Shown here: in pieces, positions 17,558 through 26,280 of the stretch
How the letters are laid out: each line of letters opens with the position of its first letter
Numbering within the stretch: the stretch's first letter is position 1
Source of the DNA: Bradyrhizobium liaoningense
GTDB taxonomy: Bacteria > Pseudomonadota > Alphaproteobacteria > Rhizobiales > Xanthobacteraceae
Reading direction: 5' to 3'
NCBI RefSeq assembly: GCF_018130955.1
Contig: NZ_JAFCJM010000013.1
Span: forward strand, 110,131-174,130
DNA: 64,000 nucleotides
Position numbers and translations under genes: made by a program
Notes under the pieces: generated by a model
Told to the model about the DNA's origin: nothing
What the model saw: only the letters and a program-made list of their open reading frames with translations
The model's database searches: none

Positions 17558-18082
17558 CTAATCGATGTCGCCGCGAACATAGGCCTCTGCGCGCTCGACC
17601 AGACGATCGAGCGTGCCTGCGGCCGTGTCGAGGACGAGATGCTCCCGATCCCAGGGTTCATAGTCCCGGCTCATGATCTCATCCCAGGCGGGCAGCTTGT
17701 GGCCGCCGATGTCGGGGAGGCGGTCTTCCGCGCGCCGGCGGTGCAGGGCGGGGTCGCTGCAGACGAGCTCGATTTCGACGAGACGCGCCGCGTTTTGCGC
17801 TGCCGTCTTGCGCCATCCGGTGCGGCTCGCAAGCACAGGATTGACGCAGTCCACGATCACGATGCGCCCCGGCTTCAGGTTTTCGGCCGCCAAAGCGTTG
17901 GCAATGGCGTAGCCGGTCTCGCCGACCGTGAGCCCCGCTGCCTGCATGGCCTGCTCGATCGCGTCGATTCGGAGATAGGTTGCCCCGAGCCGCATGGTCA
18001 ATTTGCGGGCAAGGGTCGTCTTGCCGGTCCCGGGTCGTCCTCCAAACACGACCAATATCGGCGGTTGCTGTTCATATTTCAT
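17558..18082 (-). CDS. P-loop AAA/kinase-like protein
   Basis: A 174-residue cytoplasmic protein from the ATG at 18082 (MKYEQQPPILVVFGG). Walker A is GGRPGTGKTTLAR. DAIEQAM and IVIVDCVNPVLASRTGWRKTA follow, and then a lid-like helix with R-rich ALHRRRAEDRL. This is the build of small-molecule or zeta-type kinases of the AAA_33 group, which phosphorylate unknown small substrates. The longer reading from 18160 runs into the intergenic repeat. No antitoxin partner is visible, so a toxin role is unlikely. Confidence 0.75.
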   Translation of the reverse strand: MKYEQQPPILVVFGGRPGTGKTTLARKLTMRLGATYLRIDAIEQAMQAAGLTVGETGYAIANALAAENLKPGRIVIVDCVNPVLASRTGWRKTAAQNAARLVEIELVCSDPALHRRRAEDRLPDIGGHKLPAWDEIMSRDYEPWDREHLVLDTAAGTLDRLVERAEAYVRGDID

Positions 18083-18107
18083 GACGGATCTGAGGGCCGC
18101 TGGATTG

Positions 18108-18201
18108 TTTTCGAGCAAAGTGGATACCGGTTGAGAAAACGCGTCAAAAAAACGCGTCAAAACAAGAATCTAGAGCCCCCGTTCCGATTCGATCGGAACG
18201 G
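18108..18201. repeat. intergenic repeat element with ACGCGTCAAAA direct repeat and terminal palindrome
   Basis: The element runs from TTTCGAGCAAAGTGGATACC through two copies of ACGCGTCAAAA (about 18139 and 18152) and AACAAGAATCTAGAGCCCCC to the palindrome CCGTTCCGATTCGATCGGAACGG (18179-18201). I recall near-identical strings as very abundant in Bradyrhizobium-type genomes. It lies between divergent genes, so it is not a terminator of both. Confidence 0.7.
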
Positions 18202-18356
18202 ACTCCGGCGACCGGGCCCACGACCATGGGAGGGCAGATAATTGCCCGGGCGAAGGGTAAGATCGATTGCAACGGACGATCCGTAAATTTATTCAAGCGG
18301 TTGGTATCCTGGTTCCACTATAACGGCGAACGATCCGGCGTAGGCGCGGGGATGAA

Positions 18357-19175
18357 ATGTTAGCTGGCAGCACTGTCGATATTTCTTCGATCCTGAACCG
18401 CATCCTCGATACGGCCGCGGACAATCTGCGGGTCGCGAAGATCCTGGTCCAGATCGGACTCGACCCCAACAACATCACCTATGAGGCGCTGTTCAACCGC
18501 CTGCTGGAGATCTTTCTGGCCAACATCACGCTGGCCAACATGTTCGCCGTGATCGGCGCGGTCTTCTTCGTGGCGACGCTGCTGATGCAGACCATGGTGC
18601 CCTTGCGCATCGCGAACATGTGCGGCGCCACCTTCCTCGCGGCCTTCGGCGCCTTGTCGGGAAACGTCGGCACGTTGGCTTTGTACCTCCTGTCGCTGCC
18701 GATCAACGCCATCCGGCTGCGCCAGATGCTCAAGCTGATCAAGAAGGCGCGCACGGCGACGCAGGGCGACATGTCGATGGAGTGGCTGAAGCCGTTCATG
18801 ACCGAGCGCAAATATCGCAAGGGCGACGTTCTCTTCAAGAAGGGCGATCCCGCCAACGAAATGCTCCTGACCGTCACGGGCAAGTTCCTGGTCAAGGAAA
18901 TCGGCGTCGAGCTGCCGCCCGGACGTCTTATGGGCGAGCTCGGCTTCCTGACGCCGAACAACCGGCGCACCGGAACGATCGAGTGCCTGGAAGACGCGCA
19001 GGTGCTGACCATCACCTACGAGCGGCTGCTCGAGATCTACTTCCAGAATCCGCAGTTCGGCTATTATTTCCTCGTCCTCACCAGCCAGCGCCTCCTGGAG
19101 AACATCGCACGGCTGGAGGGCATCGTCGCGCAACAGAAGGCCGCGGAGCAGTCCGCGAAGGGCGATCTCGCCTAA
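18357..19175 (+). CDS. membrane protein with cyclic nucleotide-binding domain
   Basis: A 272-residue protein. Residues about 57-80 and 83-120 form hydrophobic segments (NMFAVIGAVFFVATLLMQTM, then the AALSGNVGTLALYLLSLP region). Residues about 140-250 form a CNBD: YRKGDVLFKKGDPANEMLLTVTGKFLV and LPPGRLMGELGFLTPNNRRTGTIECLEDAQVLTI. The PGRLMGELGFL segment stands where the nucleotide-binding loop lies, and the usual RAA pair reads RRTGTI. There is no HTH, so it is not a CRP/FNR regulator. Ligand and output are unknown. Confidence 0.8.
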   Translation: MLAGSTVDISSILNRILDTAADNLRVAKILVQIGLDPNNITYEALFNRLLEIFLANITLANMFAVIGAVFFVATLLMQTMVPLRIANMCGATFLAAFGALSGNVGTLALYLLSLPINAIRLRQMLKLIKKARTATQGDMSMEWLKPFMTERKYRKGDVLFKKGDPANEMLLTVTGKFLVKEIGVELPPGRLMGELGFLTPNNRRTGTIECLEDAQVLTITYERLLEIYFQNPQFGYYFLVLTSQRLLENIARLEGIVAQQKAAEQSAKGDLA

Positions 19176-19222
19176 ATCTGCCACTGGGTTGGGCGAGCCG
19201 AGTACCCCAGTCTCGACGTCCG

Positions 19223-19236
19223 TTGATCTGGATCAA
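19223..19236. promoter_or_regulatory. perfect FixK/FNR box upstream of the six-Cys protein gene
   Basis: TTGATCTGGATCAA matches the TTGAT-N4-ATCAA consensus of FixK2/FNR sites. It is centred about 114 bases before the ATG at 19344, a distance that suits a class II promoter plus a leader. It points to activation in low oxygen. Confidence 0.75.
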
Positions 19237-19343
19237 CAAAGGCAAATTCGACGTTCAGTCTCTTTGGCGTCGGGCTCCGCGCGGCTTCCCTGTCGAGAGA
19301 TCGGCATTTGGAGCGGCCCGCGCGTTTCTCGGGAGGTTCGACG

Positions 19344-19580
19344 ATGACACGGCACCTTCTCTTCGCGATCGCGATCATAGGCACCGGCGTGCTCCTCAAC
19401 GCACCAGTGGGAATGGCGACCCCGCTGCAATGTGAGGACAGAAACGTGAATTGCCTGGGCAACTGCGCCGACAGGACAGGAGGGGCAGGTGACCTGGGAG
19501 GCCGCCAGAACAAATGCCTGCTCTACTGCAGCCGGCAGGTCTCAAGATGCTTGATACGCGATGCGATGATCCGCCATTGA
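19344..19580 (+). CDS. small secreted six-cysteine protein, predicted FixK target
   Basis: A 78-residue protein; the ATG at 19344 has GGGAGG at the right distance and opens a signal peptide ending PVGMA-TP. The mature 50 residues hold exactly six cysteines in a mirror-symmetric array, C-x6-C-x3-C-x16-C-x3-C-x6-C. The two CxxxC pairs (CLGNC and CLLYC) flank a Gly-rich turn. That layout suits a disulfide-locked helical hairpin. I do not recognise the family. A perfect FixK box upstream and a FixK-type VIT/TorF operon downstream suggest expression under oxygen limitation. Metal handling or thiol redox in the periplasm are possible roles, not shown. Confidence 0.75.
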   Translation: MTRHLLFAIAIIGTGVLLNAPVGMATPLQCEDRNVNCLGNCADRTGGAGDLGGRQNKCLLYCSRQVSRCLIRDAMIRH

Positions 19581-19710
19581 CGCAGGCCAATTTCTTCGGG
19601 AGGTCCCATCCGGTCTACGCAGACCTTGGTGGAGGTAAAACTCGCCTCGCCTTATCTTCGCTTCCGATCCAGAGCTGACTTGTGACGAGTGTCTCGGGGG
19701 GTAGGCAAGT

Positions 19711-20651
19711 CTAATTGAACGCGAACCAGGCCTTGGCGACGAATGTCGCGCTGCACCAGTTCGAGGTCAGGCCATCCGGGTTGGGGACGAGATTAACGCG
19801 GCCGCCTGGCCGCGCATTTGGATCGCCGGTAAAGACGAAGCAGTTTTCCTTCGACAGGTTGGTGTCGTAGTAGCGCAGGTCGAGGTTGAACGCCTTGTGT
19901 GTGAAGGTGACGCCCGCTTGCCAATTGAGATAGGCGGGAAGCGGGAAGCCGCCGAGTTGCGAAGCCTGATTGCCGAACCAGGAATAGCCGGCAGCGGCGG
20001 TGAACGATATGGTCAGGTTCTGCGGCAGCAGCCGGGCCGGCATGTCGAAGCCAACCCCGCCCGCCACATATTGACTCCAGGCGCCGGTGTTCGAGACATT
20101 TGGAGAATAGGCGTAGCCGGCGGCGACGCGGATCTGTTCGCCGATGCGTCGATCGCCGCGGACAACGGCCTCCCAGTAGTTGATGCCGTTGGTCTCGCCA
20201 GGAAGTCTTTCACCGGGATAAGCGAAATAGGTGACCCCAAGATCGAAATCGATCGTTGCTATCTTCGGGCGCATACCCGCAGCAAAGGTGAACTCGGCGG
20301 CTGGCTGGGTCGGCAGCTTGACGGTGGCGACCGTGGTGCCGGCGTAGAGTAGGCCCCATCTTGTTTCGAAGGCGGCGCCGGCCGCGGGCCCATGATCGGA
20401 CAGCGTGGTCCCGCGATAAATATAGTCGGATGCAAGCCCGCGCGGGCGCTGAATTCGAATTCGTTCGCGGACGTTGCGTGATCGGTGTCGGCCGCCGACC
20501 ATCCGCGGTTGCCAAGGCCAATCGCACCGCCCTGAGCGGGGGGTTCGGCTAGCGCCAGACCGCCGGTCACGGGTGTCAGCAAAAATCCGACCAGCACAGC
20601 GATTGAGGCGCCGCGTACACGTCGGACCGATGCTCCGTCTCGCCGTTCCAC
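19711..20651 (-). pseudogene. TorF-family outer membrane protein with a single frameshift
   Basis: The first frame (ATG at 20651) codes a signal peptide and SAADTDHATSANEFEFSARAG. The rest, from about 20440 down, is in another frame: GLASDYIYRGTTLSDHGPAAGAAFETRWG and on to a barrel end KAWFAFN. The SDYIYRG start and strand pattern are those of TorF/Gcw_chp proteins of about 250-300 residues. Joining the frames needs one base that is missing within the GCCCGCGCGGGC stretch near 20430-20442. The body of the gene has no other stop, so the break is recent, is a sequencing slip, or is bridged. It follows the VIT-like gene by six bases. Confidence 0.75.
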
Positions 20652-20657
20652 AGTCCG

Positions 20658-21320
20658 TTATCCTCCCAGGGCTACCGCGACACCAACCAGCGCACTACCG
20701 ACAGCCACCATCGCAAGTCCCGTCGCCCAGGGCCGCAACCCGCTATGAAATCCGAACACGTAACCACAGCAGAACAGCATCACGATAGCCACGGCGTAGG
20801 ACACACGCAGCGCCAATCTGGCGTCGCTCAGGACCAGGAACGGGATTACCACCGGGAATGTCGAAACAAAGCTTAGCAGGCAAAGGCCCAACGCGCCGGT
20901 CCAGTCGCGCTTGGTCAGCCGTGGACCGGGAGAGGCCTCGGGCATTTGCTGCAATCTTTGCCGCATCGACTCCAACTGCTCCGCAGGCGGGATTGCCGAT
21001 AATTCCTCCGGCAATGCCTCGGCAATGACGCGCCGCGCCGTTTCGGCATCGGGCGCCCGTCGTATCGCGCGGAGGGTCAGAATTTTGGCTCCCCGGTCGT
21101 TGATGCGCGCCAGCAGATAAAGACCGCCGTCAACAATGCCCCAGGCGAGATTGCAGCCGAGCGCACCGATCAGCATCGTCTGAACGTTGATGTCAGCCCC
21201 GGTCGCGACGCCGAGCGAGCAGATGAAGGTGAGGGCCATGATCAGCCCGAATAAAGTCTCCGAGATCCGTTCCATCGGATCAAGGACGTTAGCGAAGAGA
21301 GATTCTGAAACCTCTGACAT
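20658..21320 (-). CDS. VIT/CCC1-like membrane protein, predicted FixK target
   Basis: A 220-residue membrane protein from the ATG at 21320 (MSEVSESLFANVLDPMER). Two hydrophobic segments (ETLFGLIMALTFICSLGVA and TMLIGALGCNLAWGIVDGGLYLL) precede a charged cytoplasmic part (about 75-140), and three more segments follow. This is the plan of VIT/CCC1-type proteins, which move iron or manganese; the match is general, so a different DUF is possible. The longer reading from 21533 crosses the FixK box and is rejected. It is the first gene of an operon with the TorF-like gene. Confidence 0.6.
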   Translation of the reverse strand: MSEVSESLFANVLDPMERISETLFGLIMALTFICSLGVATGADINVQTMLIGALGCNLAWGIVDGGLYLLARINDRGAKILTLRAIRRAPDAETARRVIAEALPEELSAIPPAEQLESMRQRLQQMPEASPGPRLTKRDWTGALGLCLLSFVSTFPVVIPFLVLSDARLALRVSYAVAIVMLFCCGYVFGFHSGLRPWATGLAMVAVGSALVGVAVALGG

Positions 21321-21713
21321 CCCGGTAAGACGCCCGTTGGTCGCTGCTGATGAATCAACTTTCCACGCAAAGCTTGAGCCACGTCGAAGAACGCGCCGGC
21401 AAGCTTGATCTAGATCAAGCGTACCGCCCCCCAGGGCGCCTCGCTCGCGCGATGTGCGCCCGGCTCGTACTTGACAAGCACGATGAGAGAACGCCGCCCA
21501 GCACGAAAACGAGCGATCCGGAAGGGTGAGCATTATTCTGTGGTGGCAAGACGCGCTGTATAGTATTATAGGTTGCGTTCAGATGGGGCGGCCTGGAAGC
21601 GTTGCTTGCCCAGCACGAATTGAAAATGGAGATGATGCAGAGCGAGAACCTGCTGCCAGATGCTTGGTCTTGAACGTCGCAAAATGCGCAAGCCAGTACG
21701 AAGGGAGTGGAAG
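21321..21713. other. 393-base gene-free region with divergent promoters
   Basis: It holds the FixK-type palindrome at 21405-21418 facing the VIT-like gene, and somewhere the promoter of the 56-residue protein at 21714. The right half is AT-richer than its surroundings (TATAGTATTATAGG near 21557 is a possible -10 region). I see no further gene. Confidence 0.5.
21405..21418. promoter_or_regulatory. perfect FixK/FNR box upstream of the VIT-like/TorF operon
   Basis: TTGATCTAGATCAA is a perfect 14-base palindrome (extended to 18 bases, 21403-21420) matching the FixK2/FNR consensus. It is centred about 91 bases before the ATG at 21320 on the minus strand. It suggests that the operon is switched on in low oxygen. 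Confidence 0.8.
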
Positions 21714-21884
21714 ATGGATTGGATAGAACAGTTGTTGGGCTTTAGCCCCGATGGAGGTGACGGCACTGCTGAGGCGATGATTGTTTTTGCCGCCTGCGTG
21801 GTCGTTGCAATTGTTATTTTTGCTCGTGTGCCCAAGGCAAGAGGCTACGTCCGAAATCTGCTGGGGCTGAGCAAGCGCGCGTGA
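21714..21884 (+). CDS. 56-residue single-pass membrane protein
   Basis: The ATG at 21714 has GAAGGGAGTGGAAG upstream. The chain reads MDWIEQLLGFSPDGGDGT, then one hydrophobic helix (AEAMIVFAACVVVAIVIFA) and a basic tail KARGYVRNLLGLSKRA. The topology is likely N-out with a positive cytoplasmic tail. I do not recognise a family. Its own ribosome site and clean helix support a real gene. Confidence 0.6.
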   Translation: MDWIEQLLGFSPDGGDGTAEAMIVFAACVVVAIVIFARVPKARGYVRNLLGLSKRA

Positions 21885-22071
21885 TTGCAACCCAAGGATG
21901 GGGCGCGGCAATAGCAGATCCGAATTCTTGAAATGGCCGAAGGTGCTCGACCCGGTCCTTGATACTGACTGTTCTGACTGAGCAAGGGCAGCTGCTCAGC
22001 GCGCCCATTGCTGCACTTCCTACCGCGTGTCGTGAATGGACAAAGTCGCCTGATAGCGCGAGGTCGTTCAG

Positions 22072-24603
22072 ATGAGCAAGTCGACAAAACGGAAGCGAAG
22101 CTCCTCCCCAACATCCCCCAAGCGATATGCGCGCAAGACCAGACGCGCTGCTGCACCTGCCGCTCCCTCATTCAAGCCGCTCAGGCTTAGCAAGCAAAAG
22201 GTCGCTGCAAAGAAGAAGAAAAAGAAGACAGATGGAAGCGGGCCACTCGAGTGGCTGCTCCCGATGCTGGAGTCGAGCTACACGCCACTGGAAGCGCGGG
22301 GCGCAACGTCGCGCTCGGCCATCACGACAACTGCAAGCAGTCTTGATTCGAGGAGCAGGACCCTGATCGCGCCGGCCCCGCCCGCAATATGGCGCGACGT
22401 TCTCCTCGAATATAAGCAACGCAAGGCCGTGGCGGTCGCAGCGCCGCCGTCGGCAGCGGGCGCCCCGCCGGCGCCATTTGTTCCAGGTGCGCGCAATTGG
22501 CTTCCGCTGGGCCCGAGCGTCGTGATAGATGGCCAGACCGTCGGCAATCAACCGGTTGCGGGGCGTGTCTCGCGTCTTGCGGTTGCGCCGGGCGGTGCGG
22601 TCGTTTATGCCGCGTCGGCCAACGGCGGCGTATTTCGCTCCGCCGACGGCGGTACAACGTGGCGGTCCATGATGGACCGTTTCGACTTGGATCCCACGAA
22701 TTTTGCCACTGCAAGCTTGGTCTGCGGAGCGATCGCAATCGACCTCGCAGACTCGAACCGCGTCTATGTTGGAACCGGCGAAGGGGACACGCTGCAGCTT
22801 TTCCGCTCTCGCGTAACAGGAGCCCTTCCAGCCTACCGGGGGCTCGGTGTGATCCGCACCGATGACGGGGGCGCGAATTGGAACGTCGAACCGAGCTCGC
22901 CCGACCTTGCGGGTGAGGCCTTCTTCGCGCTCGCCGTCGATCCCGGCAATCGTGAGAATGTAGTTGGCGCCACGACCGTTGGGCTTTACCGCCGCGTACC
23001 TCAGACTGGTGGTCAATTTCAATGGGTGCAGGTGCGCCCCGGAGTGCACGCGAGCGTCGTTGCCGCATCGAGCGCCGGCACGACACGATTCTTTGGTGCT
23101 GAGTGGGGACAGGGTCCCTCGCCATCAACGGTCGTGTATTCGGACGACGGAGGAGCAACCTGGGCTGGCGCCGGCACCAATTTCCCAACAGCCGGCATCG
23201 GGCGCATAGCACTTGCGGTACAACCAGATAAGCCAGATCGCGTCTATGCATTTGTTGCGACCTCGAGCGGATCGCTCCAGGGCGTGTATCGCCTTGATGG
23301 CGTGACTCAGGCTTGGAAACGCGTTGACGCTGTGCCGAACGTGCTGCCCGGAGGTCAGGGGGACTACGACCTGACGATCATCGTTGATCCTGCCGATGCA
23401 AACCTGATCTACCTCGGCGGCGATCGCATGGACGCCCCGCCGTGGGGCGGATCGATCTGGCGTTGCAGCATTCGGGCGAGCGGCTCTGCTTACAAGGTGA
23501 GCAACTCGGTATCGATCGGTACTCATGCCCACGCCGATATTCACGTCATCTGCCACACGCCCGGTGATCCGAACGAGCTGTGGTGCGGATGCGACGGTGG
23601 AGTATTTCTCAACCGCGACCCCAAAGGCAGCGGTGAGTTCGTAAGTCAAAATAACGGGCTCGCGTGCCTCTGCAGCAATTTTATCGCGCAGCATCCAACG
23701 GATCCCAATATCCTGTTCAGTGGTCTGCAAGATAACGGCACGGCGCGGACGGCGTCGGGACCGATCTGGACGCATGTCAGCGGTGGAGATGGTGGTTACT
23801 GCTTGATCAACTGGAATAATACCAACCAAGTGCTCGTGTACATGAATGGGGTCGTGTATCGCTCTACGACCGGCGGCACATCGCACGCGGGGTGGACTCC
23901 GGTATGGAACTTCGGTTGGGCGACGATGACGCAACCGATTGTCGGTGTGCCGTACAATCCTTCAAGCCCATCCAGCGCAGACTTGGTGGCGGTCGGGGCT
24001 GGTCAGCTCGTATATCTATCGAATAATTTCGCGAGCAATTGGCTCTCGCCGATCACTCTCCCTGGTGGGGCTTCGACGGGTGACGCGTTCGCACTAGCTT
24101 TTGCCTCGGCAAACCGTCTGTTCATCGGGACGACGCGCGGCCAAGTGTTTCGAGCGGATCGCTCGGGCAATGCTTGGCAGATTGCGCGGCTCGACGACGC
24201 GCCCGCCGCGCCGCTCGGAGTATCGGGTCTCATCGCCGATGTTGCGGTGGACTGGGCCGATGCGAGCAACGCCTCCGTCTATGTCACCTTTGGGGGACTC
24301 GGAGATCGTCGCAGAGTGTGGCATTTCGACGGGACACGCTGGGACGTTCGCAGTGGCACCGGCGGGACCGGCCTCCTTGACGTTGAGCATAACGCCCTGG
24401 CCGTTGACCGGATAGCCCCCAACAACCTCTATGTCGGCGCTGATGTCGGCGTCTGGCATTCTCCCGACGGTGGGCTCAATTGGAATCCGCTGGAGAACGG
24501 GTTGCCCGATGCGCCGGTTTTCGATCTGCAAATTCACCCAACACAGCGGCTATTGCGAGCGGCGACGCACGGGAGAGGCGTGTACGAGATTTCGCTCCAA
24601 TAA
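22072..24603 (+). CDS. Asp-box (BNR/sortilin-like) beta-propeller protein with a highly basic N-terminus
   Basis: An 843-residue protein. The first 55 residues are extremely basic (KSTKRKRSSS, KRYARKTRR, KKKKKK at about 48-53) with no signal peptide. From about 140 there is a repeat protein with at least four Asp-boxes (FRSADGGTTW, IRTDDGGANW, VYSDDGGATW, HSPDGGLNW) and blades of VYVGTGEGD and VYAASANGG type, as in sialidase-like and VPS10/sortilin propellers. The catalytic Arg triad of sialidases is not evident, so binding is likelier than hydrolysis. Codon use seems less GC-biased than in neighbours, hinting at transfer. No operon partner is visible. Confidence 0.75.
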   Translation: MSKSTKRKRSSSPTSPKRYARKTRRAAAPAAPSFKPLRLSKQKVAAKKKKKKTDGSGPLEWLLPMLESSYTPLEARGATSRSAITTTASSLDSRSRTLIAPAPPAIWRDVLLEYKQRKAVAVAAPPSAAGAPPAPFVPGARNWLPLGPSVVIDGQTVGNQPVAGRVSRLAVAPGGAVVYAASANGGVFRSADGGTTWRSMMDRFDLDPTNFATASLVCGAIAIDLADSNRVYVGTGEGDTLQLFRSRVTGALPAYRGLGVIRTDDGGANWNVEPSSPDLAGEAFFALAVDPGNRENVVGATTVGLYRRVPQTGGQFQWVQVRPGVHASVVAASSAGTTRFFGAEWGQGPSPSTVVYSDDGGATWAGAGTNFPTAGIGRIALAVQPDKPDRVYAFVATSSGSLQGVYRLDGVTQAWKRVDAVPNVLPGGQGDYDLTIIVDPADANLIYLGGDRMDAPPWGGSIWRCSIRASGSAYKVSNSVSIGTHAHADIHVICHTPGDPNELWCGCDGGVFLNRDPKGSGEFVSQNNGLACLCSNFIAQHPTDPNILFSGLQDNGTARTASGPIWTHVSGGDGGYCLINWNNTNQVLVYMNGVVYRSTTGGTSHAGWTPVWNFGWATMTQPIVGVPYNPSSPSSADLVAVGAGQLVYLSNNFASNWLSPITLPGGASTGDAFALAFASANRLFIGTTRGQVFRADRSGNAWQIARLDDAPAAPLGVSGLIADVAVDWADASNASVYVTFGGLGDRRRVWHFDGTRWDVRSGTGGTGLLDVEHNALAVDRIAPNNLYVGADVGVWHSPDGGLNWNPLENGLPDAPVFDLQIHPTQRLLRAATHGRGVYEISLQ

Positions 24604-24787
24604 GGAAATACAAGTTTGCTTCAGCGGTCTCATTGTCGCCTCAAAAGGCAGACGATGAGCGGCTAAGCAGACTTGAGCGAAAGCTGGAGACGCGTTCGAA
24701 CAGGGCGCGAACGGCACTTCTCAAATCGCCCGAGACTGGTCATTGTGCCTGCCGGAACAGGAACAGCCGGTTGTCGGAGAAGCATTG

Positions 24788-26248
24788 ATGTCGGACGAGG
24801 TCTCGCGTCGCGAGTTTGCGAAGATCGCGGGATTGTCCGCGGCCGGGTTGGCAGCTCCGCAAGTCGTGGAGGCAAAGCCGGCAGCCGCGCCGCGCAACGC
24901 CGGCGGCTTTCCGGCGGGTTTCCTCTGGGGCACCGCGACCTCGTCCTATCAGGTCGAGGGCGCCGTTACCGAGGATGGGCGAGGGCCGTCGATCTGGGAC
25001 ACCTTCACCCGCGTGCCCGGCAAGATCGAGGACGGCAGCAATGGCGACCGTGCCAACGAGCACTATCATCGCTACAAGGACGACATCCGCCTGATCGCCG
25101 ATCTCGGCTGCAAGGCGTATCGCTTTTCGGTGGCCTGGCCGCGGGTGTTTCCGGACGGTGACGGCAAGCCGAACCCAAAAGGGCTCGACTTCTACAACCG
25201 CCTGATCGACGAATGCTTGCGGAACGGCATTGAGCCGTGGCTGACGCTCTATCATTGGGACCTGCCGCAATCGCTGCAAGACCGCTTTGGCGGCTGGCGG
25301 TCGGCCGAGACCTGCAAGGCTTTTGGCGATTATTCGGCCTATGTCGCACGGCACCTGACCGATCGCGTCAAGAACGTGTTCACACTGAACGAGAGCGGCC
25401 GGTTCGTCTATTTCGGCTATGGCAGCGGCATCGACGCGCCGGGGTTGACGTTGTCGCAGGCCGAGGTCAACCAGGTCAGGCACAACAGCGCACTCGCGCA
25501 CGGCCTTGCCGTGCAGGCGGTGCGCGCCAACGGCCGCCGCGGCACAAGGGTCGGGCCCGCCGAGAACATCGATGCCTGCATTCCCGCGATCGACACGCCG
25601 GAAAACGTCCGCGCCACCGAGATCGCGCTGCGTGAACTGAACGCCAGCTATCTCAACGTCATCCTGGAGGGCAAATACACCGACGCCTTCCTCAAATTCG
25701 CCGGCGCCAATGCGCCAAAGTACACGGCGGAGGAGTTGAAGGTTATCTCCTCGCCGGTCGATTTCCTCGGCCTCAACATCTACGCGCCCCAGCACTACAT
25801 CATCGCCTCCGACAAGGAGCCTGGCTTCTCGCTGCTGCCGATCCCAAAATCCTTCCCGCACATGAACTCGAACTGGCTGCGCATCGGCCCGGAGACGATC
25901 TACTGGGTGCCGAAGCTGGCGGCAAAAATCTGGAAGACCGGCCCGATCTATATCAGCGAGAACGGCACGTCCGGCGAGGACGAGGTGACGGCCGACGGCA
26001 AGATTTTCGACACCGACCGCATCATGTATTTGCGCAACTATCTGGCGCAGCTCCAGCGCGCCACCGCCGAAGGCGTGCCGGTGCGTGGCTATTTCCTGTG
26101 GAGCCTGATGGACAATTTTGAGTGGGTGTTCGGGCTCAACAAGCGTTTTGGCCTGTACCACGTCAATTTCGACACCCAGGTGCGCACGCCAAAACTGAGC
26201 GCGAGTTTTTATCGCAACGTCATCGCGAGGAACGCGGCGGGGGTGTGA
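24788..26248 (+). CDS. GH1 beta-glucosidase with a Tat signal peptide
   Basis: A 486-residue enzyme. The ATG at 24788 (GGAGAAG upstream) opens a twin-arginine signal SRREFAKIAGLSAAGLAAP. The GH1 core begins FPAGFLWGTATSSYQVEGA, keeps the substrate motif YRFSVAWPRVFP and LYHWDLPQSLQ, has the acid/base Glu in TLNESG (usually NEP) and the nucleophile Glu in YISENGTS. It ends with GYFLWSLMDNFEW. Length and motifs are normal for GH1, which hydrolyses beta-glucosides. Most GH1 enzymes are cytoplasmic, so Tat export is unusual. It stands alone, convergent with the regulator gene. Confidence 0.88.
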   Translation: MSDEVSRREFAKIAGLSAAGLAAPQVVEAKPAAAPRNAGGFPAGFLWGTATSSYQVEGAVTEDGRGPSIWDTFTRVPGKIEDGSNGDRANEHYHRYKDDIRLIADLGCKAYRFSVAWPRVFPDGDGKPNPKGLDFYNRLIDECLRNGIEPWLTLYHWDLPQSLQDRFGGWRSAETCKAFGDYSAYVARHLTDRVKNVFTLNESGRFVYFGYGSGIDAPGLTLSQAEVNQVRHNSALAHGLAVQAVRANGRRGTRVGPAENIDACIPAIDTPENVRATEIALRELNASYLNVILEGKYTDAFLKFAGANAPKYTAEELKVISSPVDFLGLNIYAPQHYIIASDKEPGFSLLPIPKSFPHMNSNWLRIGPETIYWVPKLAAKIWKTGPIYISENGTSGEDEVTADGKIFDTDRIMYLRNYLAQLQRATAEGVPVRGYFLWSLMDNFEWVFGLNKRFGLYHVNFDTQVRTPKLSASFYRNVIARNAAGV

Positions 26249-26280
26249 CGGCGCCTCCCGTAGACGTCAAACGTTCCCGC

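Noticed and set aside
17558..18082. zeta-type toxin
   Set aside because: It has the P-loop kinase build, but there is no antitoxin gene and length and context do not support a toxin-antitoxin pair.
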